Shown here in pieces: positions 24,405 to 34,164 of a stretch of 64,000 bases of DNA. Source of the DNA: Candidatus Methanoperedens sp. GTDB lineage: Archaea; Halobacteriota; Methanosarcinia; Methanosarcinales; Methanoperedenaceae. Each line of letters opens with the position of its first letter. Within the stretch, counting starts at the first letter, position 1. The position numbers and the translations under genes are program-made. Below the pieces are notes generated by a model. That model searched no databases. It saw only the letters and a list, made by a program, of their open reading frames with translations, and was not told the DNA's origin. Location of the stretch: the NCBI GenBank assembly GCA_023249105.1, contig JAHFDG010000011.1, positions 1 to 64,000 on the forward strand. The letters are read 5' to 3'.

Positions 24405-26051
24405 ATGGCAGGACAATTAGGAGGACAGCCGATCTTTATTTTAAGAGAAGGCAGTCAGAGAACAAAAGGAAGAGAAGCGCAGAACAATAACATAATGGCA
24501 GCTAAAGCCGTGGCAGCAGCAGTAAGGACCACCCTTGGACCAAAGGGAATGGACAAAATGCTCGTTGACTCAATGGGAGATATCGTAATCACCAACGACG
24601 GTGCAACCATTCTTAAGGAAATGGATATCGAGCATCCGGCAGCCAAGATGATAGTTGAAGTCGCAAAGACCCAGGATGATGAGGTCGGAGACGGCACAAC
24701 CACAGCAGCAGTTCTTGCAGGCGAATTCTTAAAGAATGCAGAGGAACTTCTGGAACAGGGAGTACATCCCACAGTAATCGCAAGCGGATACAGGCTTGCC
24801 TCAATTAAGGCAAAGGAAATCCTCCAGACACTTGCAAAAAAAGTAACAAGTGATGATAAAGACCTATTATTAAAAATCGCAGCAACTGCAATCACCGGAA
24901 AGGGCGCTGAAGCATCAAAGGATGTTTTCGCAAACCTCGCGGTAAATGCTGTCCTTGCTGTAGTTGATATTGAAAACGGCAAAAAAGTCGTAGATGTCGA
25001 TGATATAAAAGTCGAGAAGAAAGTAGGCGGCAGTGTTGAAGATTCACAGTTGATTGAAGGCATGGTAATTGATAAGGAAAGAGTCCATACCAACATGCCA
25101 AAGAAAGTCACTGATGCCAGAATACTGCTTATAAACGAAGCACTTGAGATCAAGAAGACCGAAGTTGATGCAGAAATATCAATAAAATCACCCGACCAGC
25201 TCCAGTTATTCCTTGACCAGGAAGAACAGATGATACACGACATGGTCAACAAAGTAATAGACTGCGGCGCAAATGTCGTATTTGTGCAAAAAGGAATTGA
25301 TGATATCGCACAGCACTATCTTGCAAAGGCTGGAATATATGCAGCAAGGCGCGTAAAGAAGAGCGATATGGACAAGCTTGCACGCGCAACCGGTGCCAAG
25401 GTACTTACAAGCCTCAAGGAAATCAATGATTCCGATCTCGGAAAGGCAGGCCTTGTCGAGGAAAAGAAGATCGGCGACGAAGCTATGACATATGTAACAG
25501 AATGTCATAATCCAAAAGCAGTCTCAGTAATCCTTCGCGGCGGAACAGAACACGTAGCCGATGAAGCAGAGCGCGCATTACATGACGCACTTCGCGTTGT
25601 GGGCGTCGCAATAGAAGATGAAACACTTGTAGCAGGCGGCGGCTCGCCAGAAATTGAACTTGCATTGCGCCTGCGTGAATACGCAAGCACCTTGAAAGGA
25701 AGAGAACAGCTGGCTGTTGCCAAGTTTGCAGATGCACTTGAAGTTATCCCGAGAACACTTGCAGAGAATGCAGGTCTTGATCCCATAAACATGCTCGTTG
25801 AAATGAGAAGCCAGCATGAGAAGGGCAACAAGACAGCAGGTCTTAATGTGTTTACAGGTAAAGTCGTGGATATGTGGAAAGAAGGCGTTGTAGAGCCTCT
25901 CAGAGTAAAGACCCAGGCCATCAGCTCTGGCACTGAAGCAGCCACAATGATCCTGCGCATTGATGATGTACTGTCCAGCAAATCCGCGCCTGGAGGCGGC
26001 ATGCCACCTGGCGGAATGGGCGGTATGGGTGGAATGGAAGGAATGGATTAA
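24405..26051 (+). CDS. thsA: Thermosome subunit (group II chaperonin)
   Basis: This 548-aa protein has the ATP-site motifs [18 protein letters not shown] and GDGTTT (residues 95-100), the apical region with helical lid, the late ATPase segment [12 protein letters not shown], and a Gly/Met-rich tail ([18 protein letters not shown]) that fills the cavity floor. It folds proteins in the cytosol as a double ring of eight or nine subunits each. It is full length with a strong promoter and a clear terminator. Other subunit genes are not in the window. Confidence 0.97.
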   Translation: MAGQLGGQPIFILREGSQRTKGREAQNNNIMAAKAVAAAVRTTLGPKGMDKMLVDSMGDIVITNDGATILKEMDIEHPAAKMIVEVAKTQDDEVGDGTTTAAVLAGEFLKNAEELLEQGVHPTVIASGYRLASIKAKEILQTLAKKVTSDDKDLLLKIAATAITGKGAEASKDVFANLAVNAVLAVVDIENGKKVVDVDDIKVEKKVGGSVEDSQLIEGMVIDKERVHTNMPKKVTDARILLINEALEIKKTEVDAEISIKSPDQLQLFLDQEEQMIHDMVNKVIDCGANVVFVQKGIDDIAQHYLAKAGIYAARRVKKSDMDKLARATGAKVLTSLKEINDSDLGKAGLVEEKKIGDEAMTYVTECHNPKAVSVILRGGTEHVADEAERALHDALRVVGVAIEDETLVAGGGSPEIELALRLREYASTLKGREQLAVAKFADALEVIPRTLAENAGLDPINMLVEMRSQHEKGNKTAGLNVFTGKVVDMWKEGVVEPLRVKTQAISSGTEAATMILRIDDVLSSKSAPGGGMPPGGMGGMGGMEGMD

Positions 26052-26079
26052 AAGCGGGTATTTCCCGCTTTCTTTTTTT
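26052..26079 (+). terminator. Thermosome terminator
   Basis: The 7-bp hairpin aagcggg (26052-26058) / cccgctt (26064-26070) overlaps the last codon region and is followed by a T-run. Confidence 0.7.
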
Positions 26080-26089
26080 AGTGGTTCTA

Positions 26090-27217
26090 ATGGATATTCT
26101 TGATACTTCTGCACATTCCAGGGAAGAATCAGTCAGGATTCTCTCAAAAGAACTTGATAAAAATCCTATTTTAATGCTTACGGGTCCCCAGGGGGGAGGA
26201 AAGACTACTCTTGCTATTAAACTCCTTTCGGAAAATGTAGGCGCTTATCTTGAAGGCAGGGGGCGCGCGGCCCAGCCTGTAGTTCTTATAAGGAAAGATT
26301 TAGTTGAAAAAATGAAAGGAGAGCTTTACGAAAAAAGAAAACTTCCTATATTTGAAGGCGATGAGCAGGTTTGTGTTGATGTTTCCGTTTATGACCAGAT
26401 AAAATTATTAGTTGAAAATATTTTTGATGTAATGGAACTTGGGGAGACAGAACTTATCAAACAGATCACCATATTGACAAAAAAAATGGGTGTAGTTCCA
26501 AAAGCGATCGAACTTGTGGCAAGTGATGAGGAACTAATTAAAAGAAGACTTGTAAGGCATCTTGATGCAAAGGAACGTCTTTCGACCTTGATCGAAAAAG
26601 AGAAAAAATATGGTATAGAGTCAAACCTCTGGGGTATCCAGGGCGCAAAAATCACTGATATCGTCAACCGCGAAGGTGTGACGGATTATGATGAAGACCA
26701 GATTTCAAGGACTATCAAGGATTTCGACCGGGTCATCCCTACAAAAGATATGACCATTGAGGATTGCCTCCAGACGATGATAGAAATATCAAATAATGAA
26801 AATAAAGAGAGCGGTTTTCTTGTCGAGCACTCGGACGACGGGGATAAGATAATAAGCGACCTTATAGTGGGAAAAGGTGCGAATTCCATAATTGGGGTAA
26901 CGCTTCTTGAAATATATGTGGGTTTTCGCCAGAACAGGGCTCTTTATCGTGCTTATAAACATGCAAAAGAAGGAAAACTTGAGGTCATTCATTCCTACAC
27001 ACCATTACTTCAGGAACTTGAGTACAATGCAAATCCCTGGAATCCTCCTCTCTCTATTGAAATTCCGGTATTGTCCTCGGCTGATGTTGCAGCTTCGGAA
27101 AGGTTTGACATAATTGTTTCTGTGATCAGGCCAGATGGAATTGTGGAATCTTCCAGCAAGAAGAGGAAGAAGGAGCTGGAAGATATTGTTTCCGGGATAA
27201 TCGCGACAGAAGAATAA
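26090..27217 (+). CDS. P-loop ATPase of unknown function
   Basis: This protein is 375 aa from ATG at 26090; a GTG at 26081 adds three residues. The Walker A is plain (GPQGGGKTTLAIKLL, about residues 30-44). The middle is helical and charged with a candidate acidic motif (FEGDEQVCVDVSV), and the C-terminal half is beta-rich with EIYVGFRQNRALYRAYKHAKEG. I do not recognise the family. It follows the thermosome by 38 bases on the same strand but after a terminator. Confidence 0.6.
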   Translation: MDILDTSAHSREESVRILSKELDKNPILMLTGPQGGGKTTLAIKLLSENVGAYLEGRGRAAQPVVLIRKDLVEKMKGELYEKRKLPIFEGDEQVCVDVSVYDQIKLLVENIFDVMELGETELIKQITILTKKMGVVPKAIELVASDEELIKRRLVRHLDAKERLSTLIEKEKKYGIESNLWGIQGAKITDIVNREGVTDYDEDQISRTIKDFDRVIPTKDMTIEDCLQTMIEISNNENKESGFLVEHSDDGDKIISDLIVGKGANSIIGVTLLEIYVGFRQNRALYRAYKHAKEGKLEVIHSYTPLLQELEYNANPWNPPLSIEIPVLSSADVAASERFDIIVSVIRPDGIVESSSKKRKKELEDIVSGIIATEE

Positions 27218-27221
27218 GATT

Positions 27222-28307
27222 TCAGGGCTGCATCTGGAAAGGAACCAGTGTAAAGCAGAGAAGTCCCATGATAAAAGCAAAAATTCCTAAAGCGATTCTC
27301 TCTTTTCCTAGAGGCGTTTCATCATCGAGTGGTTTGGGGTGACCTGCGGCAGCAAAAAATGACAGGAATAGTCCCCATAATACCCATAAAAACCCATCGC
27401 GGTTCTGGAAATAAGTAAGGTAAAACCCAAGCGAGATTAATAAAAACGGTATAACTGTTGATACATGCCGGGCTTTTTCACCGAGCATTGCGCGAAGTAC
27501 ATGGCCGCCGTCAAGCTGCCCTGCCGGGATTAGATTCAAGGCGGTCACGAACATCCCCACCCAGCCCGCAAATGCAATCGGATGCAATGCCGCTGCATTG
27601 GCTGTCGGGATGAGACGTGTTATGAATTCAAAAAGCAGCGGGATACCTAATTGAAACTGGAATGAGCCCGGGTTTTGAGTTAGGGGGGGCTGGAGAAGAC
27701 CTATTATGGTGACAACTATCGAGACAAAAAGCCCGATCAAGGGGCCTGAAACGCCCACGTCAAACAGGGCTTTGCGATTGGGTATCGGTCCGCGGTGCTT
27801 GATTACAGCGCCCATCGTGCCTATTATGTTCGGGAACGGGATAAAATAAGGCAGTGATGTGCGCATGCCATGTTTTTTCGCTACAAGGTAATGCCCGGCT
27901 TCATGCGCCCCCAGTACGGTCATAATTGCAACAGTGAAGGGGAGGCCTTTTAATATATCCGAAGGATTGGTTATCGGATCGGCTGCAAAAAGGAACGAAC
28001 CCACAACCATCGTAGTAAGAACAGTAGCAATTGCGAGAACAACATTAATCCATCGCCGCTCATTTGCAGGCGTAATGGGCGAGGCTATGAGGATGTGTTC
28101 ACCCAGCTCATACTTAAAGGTGAACTGGTAACCTTTTTCAGAAAAAGTTTGCCATAATTTTTGATAAATTATCCTGGGGTCTTCTTTCGGGATTCCAAAG
28201 AAATAGATATTGCCGTTCTCATGCTGGATATCATATATGGAGAAAAACTGGTTGATTTTTCCTGCCAGTTCTTCATCTGCCTGGGACTTATTAATGAGAT
28301 TATTCAT
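27222..28307 (-). CDS. Site-2-protease-type M50 zinc metalloprotease
   Basis: This 361-aa membrane protein has a cytosolic N-terminal domain (about 1-85), then the zinc motif HEAGHYLVAKKHG, the conserved GVSGPLIGLFVS segment and the third ligand in LIPAGQLDGGHVL (Asp). About six to seven membrane helices are visible. The layout is that of sterol-regulatory-like S2P/EGY1 relatives, which cut membrane-bound substrates. Substrates are unknown. It is convergent with the P-loop gene and 4 bases from it. Confidence 0.9.
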   Translation of the reverse strand: MNNLINKSQADEELAGKINQFFSIYDIQHENGNIYFFGIPKEDPRIIYQKLWQTFSEKGYQFTFKYELGEHILIASPITPANERRWINVVLAIATVLTTMVVGSFLFAADPITNPSDILKGLPFTVAIMTVLGAHEAGHYLVAKKHGMRTSLPYFIPFPNIIGTMGAVIKHRGPIPNRKALFDVGVSGPLIGLFVSIVVTIIGLLQPPLTQNPGSFQFQLGIPLLFEFITRLIPTANAAALHPIAFAGWVGMFVTALNLIPAGQLDGGHVLRAMLGEKARHVSTVIPFLLISLGFYLTYFQNRDGFLWVLWGLFLSFFAAAGHPKPLDDETPLGKERIALGIFAFIMGLLCFTLVPFQMQP

Positions 28308-28338
28308 TTCTTATTTCTAATTGATATTTATTATATAA

Positions 28339-28734
28339 TTAACTCTCAACAGGGATAAATTTTGTCCCATAATATATCATTCCCCTGTCGCTTTCTTCAC
28401 CTAGTTTCCTGAATGCGGATTTTACTTTCATTCCTATATGGATATCTTCATGAGAACATATTACCTGTGAAGTAAGCCTGGGGCCTTCATCCAGTTTAAT
28501 TATGGCAAGTATATATGGTGTAAGCTTGGCATAATCTTTAGCTGCGCTGTGAACTATCGTAAAGGTCACCACCTCTCCTGCACCTTTGAACTTGAACGGA
28601 ACTATCACACCGTTCCTCCTGCATTTGGGACACATGTTACGTGGCGGATAAAAAAACCCGCCGCATTTTTTGCAGTGCGTTCCGATAAGATTGTACAGGT
28701 TTTTAAGCCTTCTCCAGAATCTTGGAACTGACAT
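28339..28734 (-). CDS. DUF35 Zn-ribbon OB-fold protein (acyl-CoA scaffold)
   Basis: The 131-aa protein has an N-terminal zinc ribbon CKKCGGFFYPPRNMCPKC (about residues 18-35) and an OB-fold with GAGEVVTFTIVH. In archaea DUF35 bridges acetyl-CoA acetyltransferase and HMG-CoA synthase in one complex so acetoacetyl-CoA is channelled. It is the last gene of that operon and overlaps the thiolase by one base. Confidence 0.92.
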   Translation of the reverse strand: MSVPRFWRRLKNLYNLIGTHCKKCGGFFYPPRNMCPKCRRNGVIVPFKFKGAGEVVTFTIVHSAAKDYAKLTPYILAIIKLDEGPRLTSQVICSHEDIHIGMKVKSAFRKLGEESDRGMIYYGTKFIPVES

Positions 28735-29903
28735 TATCTATCCCTCCCGAATATATGGACGACAGCAGTGCCGCCCGAACCTCCCACATTATGGGTCAGA
28801 CCTATCTCGGCGCCGTCTATCTGTCGCTTGCCCGCTTCTCCTCTTAGCTGGAGTGTAATTTCCACAGCCTGTTTTACCCCGGTCGCCCCGACTGGGTGGC
28901 CACATGCTTTTAATCCGCCAGATGGATTTATGGGAATCTTCCCGCCGAGGGCGGTCAAACCTGATTCGGTAGCCTTTCCCCCTTCACCTTTTTTCACAAA
29001 ACCAAGGTCTTCTATAGCGCATATCTCAGCAATAGTAAAACAATCATGCACTTCTGCAAAATCAATACCTTTTGGAGTGGTTTTCGCCATTTTATAAGCC
29101 CAATTCGCCGCAGCGACAGTTGCATCAAGTGTTGTAATGTCCGGCCTGTCATGAAGCGATATGGTACCGCTTGCCTGTGCAGATGCTTTTACATATATCG
29201 GCGTATCAGTGAACTTATGGGCTATCTCGGCCGGGGCAAGAACCACGGCAGAAGCGCCATCTGTAATCGGGGAACAGTCAAAGACCCGCAACGGGTCTGC
29301 CACCATGACAGAATTCAGGACTGTTTCTACCGATATTTCATTCTGGAACTGGGCTTTCGGGTTCATGGTACCGTTATGGTGGTTCTTGACAGCAACAGCA
29401 GCGAGTTGTTCTTGTGTTGTCCCGTATTTATGCATGTGCAGCCTGGCTATCATGGCATAAAGACCCGGGAATGTGGCGCCCATTATACCTTCCCATTCCC
29501 TGTCTGCTGCCGCTGCAAGGGCGTCTGTTGTGGTTTCGACACCCACATCGGTCATTTTCTCGGCTCCTCCCGCTATTACAATATCATGGTAACCTGATGC
29601 TACAGCGATAATTCCCTGCCGAAGTGCAAGACCGCCTGACGCACAGGCCGCTTCAACGCGCGTTGAAGGAATATGCAGGCTTGCCAGCCCGGAATAATCG
29701 GCAATCAGTGCGCCCAGATGTTCCTGCTCTATAAACCTGCCGCCGCTCATGTTGCCCACATAGAGGGCATCGATTTTCCCGCCCTGGACATTGGCATCTT
29801 CTATTGCGCTCACTCCGGCTTCTACAAAAAGTTCCCTGAATGATTTATCCCATAATTCGCCGAATTCCGTGCATCCGACTCCGATAATTGCTACATCTCT
29901 CAT
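28734..29903 (-). CDS. Acetyl-CoA C-acetyltransferase (thiolase)
   Basis: The 389-aa enzyme has the acyl-Cys in [14 protein letters not shown] (about residue 88) and the late His and Gly signature [11 protein letters not shown]. It condenses two acetyl-CoA to acetoacetyl-CoA, the first mevalonate step. The gene lies between HMG-CoA synthase and DUF35, the fixed archaeal order for the channelled complex. It starts 9 bases after HMG-CoA synthase. Confidence 0.93.
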   Translation of the reverse strand: MRDVAIIGVGCTEFGELWDKSFRELFVEAGVSAIEDANVQGGKIDALYVGNMSGGRFIEQEHLGALIADYSGLASLHIPSTRVEAACASGGLALRQGIIAVASGYHDIVIAGGAEKMTDVGVETTTDALAAAADREWEGIMGATFPGLYAMIARLHMHKYGTTQEQLAAVAVKNHHNGTMNPKAQFQNEISVETVLNSVMVADPLRVFDCSPITDGASAVVLAPAEIAHKFTDTPIYVKASAQASGTISLHDRPDITTLDATVAAANWAYKMAKTTPKGIDFAEVHDCFTIAEICAIEDLGFVKKGEGGKATESGLTALGGKIPINPSGGLKACGHPVGATGVKQAVEITLQLRGEAGKRQIDGAEIGLTHNVGGSGGTAVVHIFGRDR

Positions 29904-29912
29904 GTAATCACC

Positions 29913-30953
29913 TTATAATTTGATTTTTCCTTTATGTCTCGCATAGGTCGCGTAATTGATATATATTGGATTTTCCAGGTATTTTTCAACACTGGGTGCA
30001 CCGTTGCGTATTTCTTCAATTTTATCAGTCACTACAAAGCTGAAAGCGTCGCTTCCTGCGCCTGAACCGAACGATGTCATGAATATCCTGTCTTCCGCTT
30101 TTGCAATATCAAGGGTTGCAGCCAGCCCCATCATGCATGAGCCGGAATACGTATTTCCGAGGCGCGGTACTACAAGACCGGGTTTAATCTGCTCATTTGT
30201 GAAACCAAGCATTTTCGCCGCTCGTGTCGGGAATTTGCCGTTTGGCTGGTGGAATACGGCATAATCGTAGTCAGAGGGTTTTGTGCCCATTCTTTCCATA
30301 AGACCCTGGGCTGCCGATGTAACATGTTTAAAGTACCCGGGCTCGCCTGTAAACCGCCCGCCGTGTTCAGGATATGGCATTCCTTCTCTCCTCCAGAAAT
30401 CAGGAGTGTCAGTAGTGAACGAATATGTGGATTCGATATTTGCAACCTGGTTATTTTTTCCCAGAATATATGCCACTCCGCCCGCAGCTGCCGTATATTC
30501 AAGCGCATCGCCCGGTGCTCCCTGTGAAACATCAGAGCCAATCGCCATTCCAAGCTCTATCATGTCCGAATCAACCATGCCCATGCACGTCTGGATGGCA
30601 GCCGTGCCTGCCTTGCACGCGAACTCAAAATCTGCCAATGTCAGGTCCGGGGTTGCTCCTACTGCCTCAGCCACAATCGTGCTTGAGGGTTTTACGGCAT
30701 AGGGATGGCTTTCCGACCCCGTATAAATAGCCCCGATTTTTTCAGGATTTATCCCGGCCCTATTGATTGCATTACGTGCGGCTTCCACCGCGATTGTTAT
30801 TGTATCCTCATCCATGTCGGGTACTGATTTTTCATAAACCATAAGCCCGTCAATTATACTGTTTGCATTTGCACCCCATACTTTAGCTATTTCCTCAACC
30901 TTAATCCTGTAGCGGGGTATGTAAACACCATATGAAACAATTCCAACATTCAT
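29913..30953 (-). CDS. Hydroxymethylglutaryl-CoA synthase
   Basis: This is a 346-aa enzyme; the ATG with gaggtgg seven bases upstream is chosen over a GTG three codons earlier that would overlap that site. The Cys nucleophile is in [13 protein letters not shown]; the His is in [29 protein letters not shown] is the usual archaeal start. It makes HMG-CoA in the mevalonate pathway. First enzyme gene of the ACAT-HMGS-DUF35 operon; a helix-turn-helix regulator gene lies just upstream on the same strand. Confidence 0.95.
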   Translation of the reverse strand: MNVGIVSYGVYIPRYRIKVEEIAKVWGANANSIIDGLMVYEKSVPDMDEDTITIAVEAARNAINRAGINPEKIGAIYTGSESHPYAVKPSSTIVAEAVGATPDLTLADFEFACKAGTAAIQTCMGMVDSDMIELGMAIGSDVSQGAPGDALEYTAAAGGVAYILGKNNQVANIESTYSFTTDTPDFWRREGMPYPEHGGRFTGEPGYFKHVTSAAQGLMERMGTKPSDYDYAVFHQPNGKFPTRAAKMLGFTNEQIKPGLVVPRLGNTYSGSCMMGLAATLDIAKAEDRIFMTSFGSGAGSDAFSFVVTDKIEEIRNGAPSVEKYLENPIYINYATYARHKGKIKL

Positions 30954-30989
30954 TTTTTCCACCTCTGTATGTGTATTTAAAATAGGATA

Positions 30990-31790
30990 TTAATGTTTTA
31001 TATCGTGCGATTGAAGCGCACGAATCAAATCAGCCATTGGCATGACCGTAGCAATGAGCGGTATGTGTTCGATTTCTGCTATTTTCGCTGCTACCTTGTC
31101 AACCTGTGATGCCGGAATCCCGTGGATTACAACAAGGGCAGGTTTCAGATTGGTCACCCTCAGGGCTACCATTGGCGATCTGCCAGTTGAGACCTCGGTA
31201 TATATCATTGCCCTTTCTGAACTCCAGCCGTATAACTTCTGGAACTCGTTGTAAGAAAGCTGGAGGATTGCCCGTAAGCTATTGATGATAGTATATCCGT
31301 ACAACGGTTTTATAAATTCGCTGCCCGGGCTGTACACAACTTCCCCGTTCACCAGTTTTGTTATGTCTTCCACGGTGATAGGCGAAAGATACTCATGAAT
31401 ATCATAAATTGCATCAGCGCTGAAACCTCCCCGCAACATCCCTTCGTAGGAACGGATTTTTGCTCCTCCCTTTGAGGCGTCCATTTCGATGACCGCCTCA
31501 ACAATCTTGCTCACTATGAAAATACCCGGCGATTTTCTCCTGCCGCTTTCGTAATCACTTATTACGGAAGGAGATACTTTCAGGAAAGAGGCAAGGTCGG
31601 TTTGTGAAATCTCAAAATTAGCGCGCCATTTTTTTAAGGTTTCCCCGGGATTATCTGATAGTGTAATCTCACCTGCCATTTTTTCTGCCAGTTTGTTTCT
31701 CAAATCCTGGTCAGAACCATTGAGAGGGGGATTATTGATACCAGAAGTAAGAGGGGCAGGCGACGAAGCAACAGCTGCTTTTTCGGTCAT
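30990..31790 (-). CDS. XRE-type HTH regulator upstream of the HMG-CoA synthase operon
   Basis: This protein is 266 aa from the ATG at 31790, probably leaderless; a TTG start would add 19 residues. The Cro/C1-type helix-turn-helix is at about 70-120 (FEISQTDLASFLKVSPSVISDYESGRRKSPG). A C-terminal ~150-aa domain follows, seen in conserved archaeal regulators. Its position 36 bases before the mevalonate genes suggests it senses the pathway and regulates the operon (inference). Confidence 0.85.
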   Translation of the reverse strand: MTEKAAVASSPAPLTSGINNPPLNGSDQDLRNKLAEKMAGEITLSDNPGETLKKWRANFEISQTDLASFLKVSPSVISDYESGRRKSPGIFIVSKIVEAVIEMDASKGGAKIRSYEGMLRGGFSADAIYDIHEYLSPITVEDITKLVNGEVVYSPGSEFIKPLYGYTIINSLRAILQLSYNEFQKLYGWSSERAMIYTEVSTGRSPMVALRVTNLKPALVVIHGIPASQVDKVAAKIAEIEHIPLIATVMPMADLIRALQSHDIKH

Positions 31791-31875
31791 GTTAAAGCGA
31801 GGTAACGATTTGAAGGCATATAAAACTAACGAAGCCAATTTCGTCAAGTAACGAAGTAAACTTTCATTGAGATGC

Positions 31876-32175
31876 TTATAGTGCTTCTATAGCTGTGGGC
31901 AATCCTTCCTCGTAATCCTTCAGGGTTATCTTTGATTTTATCCCTCTGCCAGATAACAATTCCATCATCTCGCCCACTGAGAGCTGTGCAATTTCTGCGG
32001 ACTCGCTTATAGTCGTTTTTCCTTCTGAAAACAGTTTGACAGCAAGTTCTTTTTCAATATCCTTTATACCATATTGCAAAGCCTGACGTATCAGTAATGA
32101 CTCTTCGATTGGTTCGTATTTCTTGATTCTCTTCAGAGAATCTATCAAATTCTCAGGTATTTCCATTTTATACAT
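31876..32175 (-). CDS. UPF0175-type small DNA-binding / antitoxin-like protein
   Basis: This 99-aa protein has EESLLIRQALQYGIKDIEKELAVKLFSEGKTTISESAEIAQLSVGEMMELLSGRGI, the UPF0175 pattern with a helix-turn-helix-like middle. Many UPF0175 proteins pair with PIN toxins, but no such gene is next to it here. The start could also be the second Met, three codons on. Confidence 0.75.
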   Translation of the reverse strand: MYKMEIPENLIDSLKRIKKYEPIEESLLIRQALQYGIKDIEKELAVKLFSEGKTTISESAEIAQLSVGEMMELLSGRGIKSKITLKDYEEGLPTAIEAL

Positions 32176-32266
32176 GTATATCCTGCCTTGCTTTTATGAT
32201 TAATTTAATGTTATACAAACGTGTGATGCGTCTTTTGGCAAACAACCGAATCCGATATAAACGTCT

Positions 32267-33271
32267 TTATGAGGGCATATAATAATAAAGTGAATAAAAT
32301 AATAAAACGAATATCATAAATAAGAGTGTCAACGTTAATCCAAAAGCATTTTTTGATATAATTTTTAATAATTCATCAAGCTTAGGTCGATTTTCATCTT
32401 TTGGATTGTCTGGCTTGAAATAGTCTTGTTTTTGATAGTACTGTATTTTCCAGATGCAGTAAATGAAACTTACAAATATAAGTCCAAATATAAATATTGA
32501 AATTAAAACCCACCAATTTAACCCGAATATTTTGAAAGCAACAATATCTATTATTATTACTGGTATAATATTGAGTATCCCAGCACAAATGCTAACTTCT
32601 TCGCATGGGCTTTTCTCTTTCGGGGGCTCATTTTTATTTTTTTCCTCCAAACATCCACGTAAAAACGAATATATTGCTTTTAGATATTCTTTATAAATAT
32701 TATAACTGCTTTTCCAGCAAATACAGGCAAGGCTAAGAGATATCAAAGCGATAACTACGGATAACAGCGGTGATATCTTCAAGACACGAACAAGATAAAA
32801 TGGTACAACTAACGAAAAAGGAACAAGTGCAATAAATGTATTTGCATAGAATTCTGAATAACGATGCTTTGAATTAATAAGGTATTCATCGATATTTAGA
32901 GCTTTGTCGCCTATTGCGCTGAAGAAATAGTGGCGTGTTAAATCTATTTCGAGTTTTCGTTCTTTTTCGGGATATAAGAATTCAATAAATCTGAAAATAT
33001 CCTTAATTTTTCCAAAGTTATTAAAAATAGAGCCCTGAATAATTAAATGGTGAATACCATCTATCAATACCCCAAGTATAGTTCCAGCCAAAACTATAAA
33101 TCCAAAGAATCCAACCAAATTGGCGGCATTACTATTAAACGCCCATGTAGTAAGATCTTTTGGACTCCAAATAGTTATCAGCATAAACAATGTTATTGCA
33201 GTAATAAATCCAGGAAATGTATGATGCAGCAAATCTTCGAATTTGAACTGGGTTGGAATATCGGATGCCAT
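32267..33271 (-). CDS. Multi-pass membrane protein of unknown function
   Basis: The protein is 334 aa from the ATG with agaggaag just upstream; an earlier start adds 23 residues of a Leu-Glu repeat. Six or so hydrophobic segments can be seen (about 25-45, 60-85, 140-185, 225-260, 300-330). No catalytic motif is apparent. It stands alone in an AT-rich patch. The family is not recognised. Confidence 0.55.
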   Translation of the reverse strand: MASDIPTQFKFEDLLHHTFPGFITAITLFMLITIWSPKDLTTWAFNSNAANLVGFFGFIVLAGTILGVLIDGIHHLIIQGSIFNNFGKIKDIFRFIEFLYPEKERKLEIDLTRHYFFSAIGDKALNIDEYLINSKHRYSEFYANTFIALVPFSLVVPFYLVRVLKISPLLSVVIALISLSLACICWKSSYNIYKEYLKAIYSFLRGCLEEKNKNEPPKEKSPCEEVSICAGILNIIPVIIIDIVAFKIFGLNWWVLISIFIFGLIFVSFIYCIWKIQYYQKQDYFKPDNPKDENRPKLDELLKIISKNAFGLTLTLLFMIFVLLFYSLYYYMPS

Positions 33272-33499
33272 TCTTTCTTCCTCTAATTCTAATTCTAATT
33301 TTTTTATCGGGACACGTTTTATAATTTTATTAAGTGTCAATCATATAAATACTTGTTGTGTAGTGGTTTATACAGGCTTACAATGAAGTTAGAACCCTAT
33401 ATTGCTTCATAATATATAATTGATGTTATGTAACTTTATCTCTTAATGGTTATTCTTCTTATGCTCTCGCCTACAGTTCCAGACAGTTTTTTTTTAAAC

Positions 33500-33676
33500 T
33501 CAAACCACTTCTCTCGGGTCTGCAATTTCCCCGCGCAAAGCGCTTGCCGCTGCTGTTTCTGGCGATGATAGATAAACAAGACCAACTGCCCCCATCCTGC
33601 CCTTAAAATTGCGATTGGATGTAGAAAGGCATGTCTCGCCTTCGCATATCACTCCCATGTGCGCCCCGAGGCATGG
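33500..33676 (-). pseudogene. Duplicated 3' end of the homoaconitase gene
   Basis: The minus strand reads the last 58 codons of hacA in frame to a [16 protein letters not shown] through [13 protein letters not shown]. It differs from 34165-34341 by scattered bases that are mostly silent (for example GAGGLIYL becomes GAVGLVYL). It lies downstream of hacA beyond the hicAB pair, with no start of its own. Confidence 0.8.
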
Positions 33677-33710
33677 ATAACTATTTCACCTCAAGTTATT
33701 TCTGTCTGGC

Positions 33711-33941
33711 TTATGCTATGGCTGATGCTTCCACTTTGACTCTTCCGATAATTATTTCTTCCCTGACGGGCGCTTCTTCCCTTTCGTCTTTTAAAGCAAG
33801 AAGGTGTGCTTCTATAGCTTCCTGTGTATTTTTCATCGTCTCCTCTATCGTTTCGCCCTGAGAATAGCAGCCGGGAAGAGATGGCACTTCTGCCCAGAAA
33901 CCTCCTTCTTCCGCCCGATATATCAGTACTGTGTATTCCAT
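33711..33941 (-). CDS. hicB: HicB-family antitoxin
   Basis: This 76-aa protein starts YTVLIYRAEEGGFWAEVPSLPGCYSQGETIEETMKNTQEAIEAHL, the HicB core (partial RNase H-like fold). No C-terminal DNA-binding domain is present. HicB blocks the HicA ribonuclease. It lies 11 bases after the hicA remnant and looks intact, although its toxin is frameshifted. Confidence 0.85.
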   Translation of the reverse strand: MEYTVLIYRAEEGGFWAEVPSLPGCYSQGETIEETMKNTQEAIEAHLLALKDEREEAPVREEIIIGRVKVEASAIA

Positions 33942-33952
33942 TGTATCACGTC

Positions 33953-34152
33953 CTATTTTAATAAATTCAGGAATTCCTCATCTGTTAAACCTGCTTTTTT
34001 TATTGCCGCTTTGAGCAGACCGATTTTAAGTTTTGAGGCGGGTATTGTTATAATCTGTCAACGTGGTCTCCTTTACCTCTCCTTGGAAGACCCCCTGCTT
34101 TTATAAAAGCTTTCATAGCCTCTGTTCCTTTAATGTTTCTGAGTTGCTTCAT
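33953..34152 (-). pseudogene. hicA: hicA toxin, frameshifted
   Basis: The ATG at 34152 opens MKQLRNIKGTEAMKAFIKAG, then GLPRRGKGDHV, with the catalytic His in GDHV. The frame then stops at a TAA. Shifting the frame restores ITIPASKLKIGLLKAAIKKAG and LTDEEFLNLLK to the stop at 33953. The two halves together make a normal ~65-aa HicA. The toxin is therefore probably inactive. Confidence 0.75.
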
Positions 34153-34164
34153 TGCTACTTTACC

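Noticed and set aside
24455-25252. Antisense 265-codon frame opposite the thermosome
   Set aside because: Ser/Ala/Thr-rich shadow frame; real gene is on the plus strand.
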